Source: an uncultured Eubacteriales bacterium (GTDB lineage: Bacteria > Bacillota > Clostridia > Christensenellales > Aristaeellaceae). Taken from it: 64,000 bases of DNA. This document shows, in pieces, positions 60,641 through 64,000 of the stretch. Location of the stretch: the NCBI GenBank assembly GCA_902764875.1, contig CACWXP010000015.1:22794-86793 (forward strand), read 5' to 3'. The notes under the pieces are model-generated. The model saw nothing but the letters and a program-made list of their open reading frames with translations. It was not told the DNA's origin and did no database searches. Position numbers and translations under genes: made by a program. The number at the start of each line of letters is the position of its first letter. The stretch's first letter is position 1.

Positions 60641-62621
60641 ATGGAGAAAAAACTGCGGAAAATGAAAAAAGCTGTTGCGGTGACGCTTGCCGTGGTGATG
60701 TCGCTCATCTCCGCGGACATAGCCGCCCTGGCTGAAGACGCACCGGCAAAAACCGCAGACGACAGGGTCATTTCGGAAGAGGTCAAAAGCCAGCTGCAAG
60801 CGGCTGCGGATGAGTTTCCCGAAAAGCTCGATCTGCGCGACTACGATAAAGACGGCGACGGAAAGGGAGAGAACTATGTGACCCCGGTCAAGGCGCAGCA
60901 TCCTTTCGGGACCTGCTGGGCCCATGGTACCATAGCGGCCGCGGAGATACGCTGACGATATAAGGACTGACCTGCTCCCCGCGTCGCAGGCCGGCGAAGG
61001 ATTTGACTATTCGGAAGCGGACGCGAAGGACAGGAACAGCTGCTATGACGCGGGGGGCACGGTTAATCACGGTTCAGTCTTCTTTATGTCCGGCCAGGGA
61101 CCTGTGCATGAGCTGGATACGGTTGAAGGATGGGCCGCGGATCAACCCGGCGCGGCGGATGATCATCCTTATGAGTACAAGGGGCTGCATGGCTGGAAGA
61201 TCATGGATCAGAATGAGTCTGACGAGGCGAAGGAAGCCCGGAAAGAATATAATTACCGCAAGTTTTCAGCATATTCCGGAACGGAACTGGAAGCAGTGGT
61301 CCGCGGGATGGGATACACGGATGACATGGATTTCAGGACCTGGTTTGACAGTGTTTATGAGGAGAATATCCGGCCGGGAACCTATATTGATGATCTGGAT
61401 TATTATGCCCCTTTTGACGACTGGACGCTTCCCTTAAACGCCAGGTACCGCTTTGGCGGCGACCGCCTTTACCTGAAGGAGAGCCGCATCATTCAGACGC
61501 CGCCCGGCGCCGCAACAGGGATCTTTACGCTGGATGAAGACATCCTGTGGAGCATCAAAAACGAACTGGTAAACGGTCATGGCGTGGTGCTCGCTTACTT
61601 TGCGGATCAGTCGAGACCCGGAGATGAGATCAGCGAGCAGAGCTATATGAATACCGAGACCTGGTCGCAGTACACCAACAATCGGATGCTGGCAAACCAT
61701 GCGGTGTGCGTTGTGGGTTACGATGACACGTATCCCAGGGAAAACTTTACGAGAATGGTCGACGGAAAAGAAATTGAAGGCAGCACCCCGCCGGGAGACG
61801 GCGCGTTTATCGTAAAAAACAGCTGGGGCTCCCTGGACGGGCCGTCAGGGAGAGACTGGGGCATCGACGGTTCAGGCTATTTCTATCTCTCGTACTATGA
61901 CCAGTCCGTCATCAGCGCTGAGTCTTACTGCTTCTACACAGAGGAGGAAAAGAAAACGATCGGCAGCACGACGATTGCCCAGTATGACCTGCTTCCCGCG
62001 AGTTCATATATCAGCCTGACAGAGGCGGGCGTTGACAACAGCGCGAAAGAATCGAAGATGGCCAATGTGTTTACCGCGGCACAGGGCAATTACCTGTATT
62101 CGATCGCGGTCATCACAAACATCCCTGGAACCTTTGTGGACTATGCGGTCTATAAAGACCTGAAGGATCCGGCGGACCCTCTTTCCGGAACTTTGGCAGC
62201 AGAGGGAACCGAAGTCTTTCTGTACGGCGGATACCAGAGGATCGACCTGAAAGAAGAGGTGCCTGTCAAAGAAGGAGAGGTATACTCCGTTGTGGTTTCT
62301 GAGTACTGCATGGATGACGGCGGCCATGCAATCTATAAAGAGACGATCCCGTTTACCATGGCGACCGGCAGCGGTCAGAAACTGAAAGGCGTGATCAATC
62401 CCAATGAGAGTTTCCTGCTTGACGGAGAATCCTGGAAGGATTTGACGGAGTACAGGGACGTCATTATCAACACCATCTGGGAGCAGTACAATAAAGAGGT
62501 GGCGGAACTGCTGGGGTTTGATATACCAAAGGATGCCTGCCAGCTTGACAACTTCCCGATCAAGGCATACGGACACGGGACCTATTCCGAAAGCGCCGCC
62601 CGGTCCGGCGAATCCGACTGA
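60641..62621 (+). pseudogene. Secreted papain-like (C1) peptidase interrupted by a frameshift
   Basis: Starts at ATG 60641 behind GGGAGGGG, with a signal peptide (KAVAVTLAVVMSLISADIAA). The first frame includes the oxyanion Gln and catalytic Cys (VKAQHPFGTCWAHGTIAAAE, Cys about 91) and stops at 60955. The remainder, in the +1 frame from about 60946, reads YADDIRTDLLPASQAGEGFD and supplies the catalytic His (LANHAVCVVGYDD) and Asn (FIVKNSWGS), ending at 62621. Removing one base near 60950 would restore a protein of about 660 residues. It may be a true mutation or a sequencing error. Confidence 0.8.
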
Positions 62622-62656
62622 CCGGGGAGCCGCCGATCTTTTGTCCACTCGCAATG

Positions 62657-62684
62657 AAAAAACCCCGGCTTGCTCAAGGCCGGG
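62657..62684 (-). terminator. Leftward terminator without a gene
   Basis: CCCGGCTT, GCTC loop, AAGGCCGGG with one bulged G; on the minus strand it is followed by six T. No minus-strand gene ends here. Confidence 0.6.
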
Positions 62685-62764
62685 ATCAGGAGGGGGAGGA
62701 GTCCCATGAAGGTTCTCTGTTCACCAGTGTATACGCAGCGAAGGAGGAGGCTGGCAGCGACATG

Positions 62765-62791
62765 AAAAGAGCCCCGCGGCTGCGGGGCTCT
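62765..62791 (-). terminator. Second leftward terminator without a gene
   Basis: Perfect 10-bp stem AGAGCCCCGC / GCGGGGCTCT with GGCT loop; on the minus strand TTTT follows. No minus-strand gene is recognisable to its right before the abiEi promoter. Confidence 0.65.
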
Positions 62792-62918
62792 GTCAGCGGA
62801 CCCGTGAATTCAACCAGCAGTTGTACCGGAAAATGATGCAAACTCATGATGGAATCAGTGGTATAGTCTAACTGGTTGGGAAAGTATTACTTAAAACAGA
62901 TTTTCATATATTTGTCTA

Positions 62919-62947
62919 TTGCAATCATGTAACGAAAAATATATAAT
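62919..62947 (+). promoter_or_regulatory. Promoter of the AbiE pair
   Basis: TTGCAA (62919-62924), 17 bases, TATAAT (62942-62947). Strong match. Confidence 0.8.
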
Positions 62948-62974
62948 ATTCGTGACATGAAAGGAGGGCTTGCA

Positions 62975-63589
62975 GTGGATAATGGGTTTATGAAAAGCAT
63001 CAGGGATCGCGTTCTGGCTTCAGCAGACGGTTCTGTCTTTACATCTTCTGATTTTGCTGATATTGCGGATACAGGCACGATTCGCCAAAGTCTGAATCGA
63101 CTTGTCCAGGAAAAGATCCTCCGAAGAATCTTACGAGGAGTTTTTGAAAAGCCTAAATACAGTAAATTGCTTGGAGAATATGTTGCTGTCAGTCCCGATG
63201 CGGTTGCGCAGGCTCTGGCCAGAAGCTATCACTGGACAATTGCGCCTTGCGGGGATACTGCTTTGAATCTTTTGGGATTATCTGATCAGGTTACAGCAGT
63301 CTGGAGCTATATCAGCGATGGTCCATATAAAACGTACGAATGGAACCATGTTAAAATCGAATTCCGGCACCGGACAAACAGAGAGATCACAGGACTGTCA
63401 TATATGACCAGCCTTGTGATTCATGGCCTGAAAGCCCTGGGAAGGGAACGAGTGTCTGAAGAAACGATTGAACGCCTGTCTGCACGGTTATCTGAACCGG
63501 AGAAAACTGCTTTGCTCCGGGAATCATCCGAATCAAGTGACTGGATTGTTGACACAGTTCGTAAAATCTGCCTGGGAGGTGCTGCATGA
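62975..63589 (+). CDS. AbiEi-type antitoxin (DUF6088-like)
   Basis: About 204 residues. An N-terminal winged-helix part (VFTSSDFADIADTGTIRQSL, KILRRILRGVFEKPKYS) precedes a C-terminal domain (WTIAPCGDTALNLLGLSDQV, VKIEFRHRTNREITGL). This is the transcriptional repressor/antitoxin of type IV AbiE systems. GTG 62975 has AAAGGAGG seven bases upstream; ATG 62957 overlaps no such site. The stop overlaps the toxin start by four bases. Confidence 0.78.
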   Translation: MDNGFMKSIRDRVLASADGSVFTSSDFADIADTGTIRQSLNRLVQEKILRRILRGVFEKPKYSKLLGEYVAVSPDAVAQALARSYHWTIAPCGDTALNLLGLSDQVTAVWSYISDGPYKTYEWNHVKIEFRHRTNREITGLSYMTSLVIHGLKALGRERVSEETIERLSARLSEPEKTALLRESSESSDWIVDTVRKICLGGAA

Positions 63590-63801
63590 AAACCGTTACC
63601 CGTCTCTCTGCTGAAGATCGCAGTGATCTTTTCCGGAATACAGCAGACCGGATGCAAATGAGCGATGCCATTGTGGAGAAGGATTTCTGGGTATGTTTTA
63701 CGCTGGATTATCTGTTTCATCGCTCTCCATGGAAGGATTCGATTACCTTCAAAGGCGGAACCAGTCTTTCAAAAGCATATCATCTTATGCCACTTGATAA
63801 A
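63586..63801 (+). pseudogene. Truncated AbiEii-type nucleotidyltransferase toxin
   Basis: ATG 63586 overlaps the antitoxin end. About 70 residues match the AbiEii start: MSDAIVEKDFWVCFTLDYLF and then FKGGTSLSKAYHLM, the GGTSLSK nucleotide-binding motif. The catalytic D-x-D block that should follow is missing; sequence passes into the terminator and 3' end of the minus-strand Hsp20 gene. The frame stays open by chance to the window end. Confidence 0.72.
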
Positions 63802-63818
63802 CTCACGTGCTTTGATAA

Positions 63819-63853
63819 GAAAAGGGACTCACCACGGTTGGTGATGAGCCCCT
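63819..63853 (-). terminator. Probable terminator of the second hsp20
   Basis: Imperfect inverted repeat GGGACTCACC / GGTGATGAGCCCC; on the minus strand it is followed by TTTTC. It lies 36 bases past the Hsp20 stop. Confidence 0.5.
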
Positions 63854-63888
63854 CGATTGGTTCAGTTTGCTTGGGATGTACGTCTTTA

Positions 63889-64000
63889 TTATCCTTCGAT
63901 GGCGATCAGCTTCTTTTCAGGAAGCTTCTTATCTGCCTTCTTCGGGATGTTCAGGCTCAGCACACCATGCTCCAGCTTTGCGGTGATATCTTCCTCCGTA
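63889..64000 (-). CDS. Second Hsp20 small heat-shock protein (5' part outside window)
   Basis: Only the last 36 codons are present. They read TEEDITAKLEHGVLSLNIPK and KLPEKKLIAIEG: the end of the alpha-crystallin domain with the GVLSLNIPKK signature and the I-x-I tail. Closely similar to the end of the other Hsp20 (GVLCLSVPKK, KTICIE), so the genome has at least two paralogues. Confidence 0.88.
   Translation of the reverse strand, partial: TEEDITAKLEHGVLSLNIPKKADKKLPEKKLIAIEG

Larger units (their letters stand above)
62622..62974. other. Spacer with orphan hairpins between protease remnant and AbiE genes
   Basis: No supported gene. It contains two leftward terminator-like hairpins (62657-62684 and 62765-62791), a 19-codon frame at 62706 with AGGAG-rich upstream sequence, an AT-rich stretch and the abiEi promoter. 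Confidence 0.6.

Noticed and set aside
62706-62765. A 19-codon frame (MKVLCSPVYTQRRRRLAAT) behind an AGGAG-rich stretch
   Set aside because: Lies between two orphan hairpins in a GGA-rich region where ribosome-site matches arise by chance; no promoter.
63802-64000. The AbiEii frame staying open to the window end as a real C-terminus
   Set aside because: The translation after KAYHLM loses all family features and lies antisense to a clear Hsp20 end and its terminator.

Overview
The window comes from a moderately G+C-rich Firmicute of the Clostridia type, probably a gut or rumen anaerobe. The evidence is a Gram-positive PolC replicase, an MsmX-type sugar ATPase, an Ami-type peptide transporter, FloA/NfeD, a CtsR-like operator, rubredoxin, a two-gene SufCB set and many plant- or oligosaccharide-directed enzymes. 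The secreted binding-protein leaders (MKKxLALxLA...) resemble those of Christensenellales/Aristaeellaceae-like rumen bacteria, but that placement is recall and was not tested.

Layout. 0-6 kb: the tail of a GH53-like galactanase, then a sugar ABC transporter (binding protein, two permeases, MsmX-like ATPase). 6-9.5 kb: a membrane EAL phosphodiesterase and a C69 dipeptidase. 9.7-15.8 kb: an opp-type peptide transporter (BCDF, then the binding protein last); that binding protein appears to be a circular permutation of the usual OppA fold. 15.8-18 kb: an acetyltransferase remnant and a HipBS/HipT-like toxin-antitoxin pair. 18-24.7 kb: a second peptide transporter with the sizes of streptococcal AmiA-C-D-E-F. 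24.7-29.6 kb (minus strand): cell-envelope genes (DUF3899, acyltransferase, GtrA, GT4, LPG-synthase-like flippase, TraX-like). 29.7-41.3 kb: the housekeeping run frr-uppS-cdsA-ispG-ispC-rseP-polC-divIC-ppx. 41.3-47.6 kb: GH31, DegV, a secreted FxLYD-like protein and SufBC, lying in a block where the plus strand turns C-rich. 47.7-53.7 kb (minus strand): a FloA/NfeD operon, MATE pump, Hsp20, DUF1858, ThrH and rubredoxin. 53.8-58.6 kb: a GH2 enzyme behind a tandem repeat, a Met-rich microprotein and a divergent AraC regulator. 58.6-63.8 kb: a decayed accessory island (deoxyribosyltransferase, MNT/HEPN, ADP-ribosylglycohydrolase and papain-like protease remnants, an intact HTH-Fic gene, AbiEi with a truncated AbiEii). 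The window ends inside a second Hsp20 gene.

Together the genes suggest a saccharolytic and peptide-scavenging lifestyle: galactan, alpha-glucoside and beta-galactoside breakdown feeding one sugar importer that shares an MsmX-like ATPase, and two independent oligopeptide importers plus a dipeptidase. Hairpins that look like terminators recur in transporter leaders and between binding-protein and permease genes, suggesting differential expression within operons. Promoter and ribosome-binding-site geometry was used to choose several starts (28661, 29592, 59216, 62975). All functional calls come from reading motifs in the translated sequence; no database search was run.
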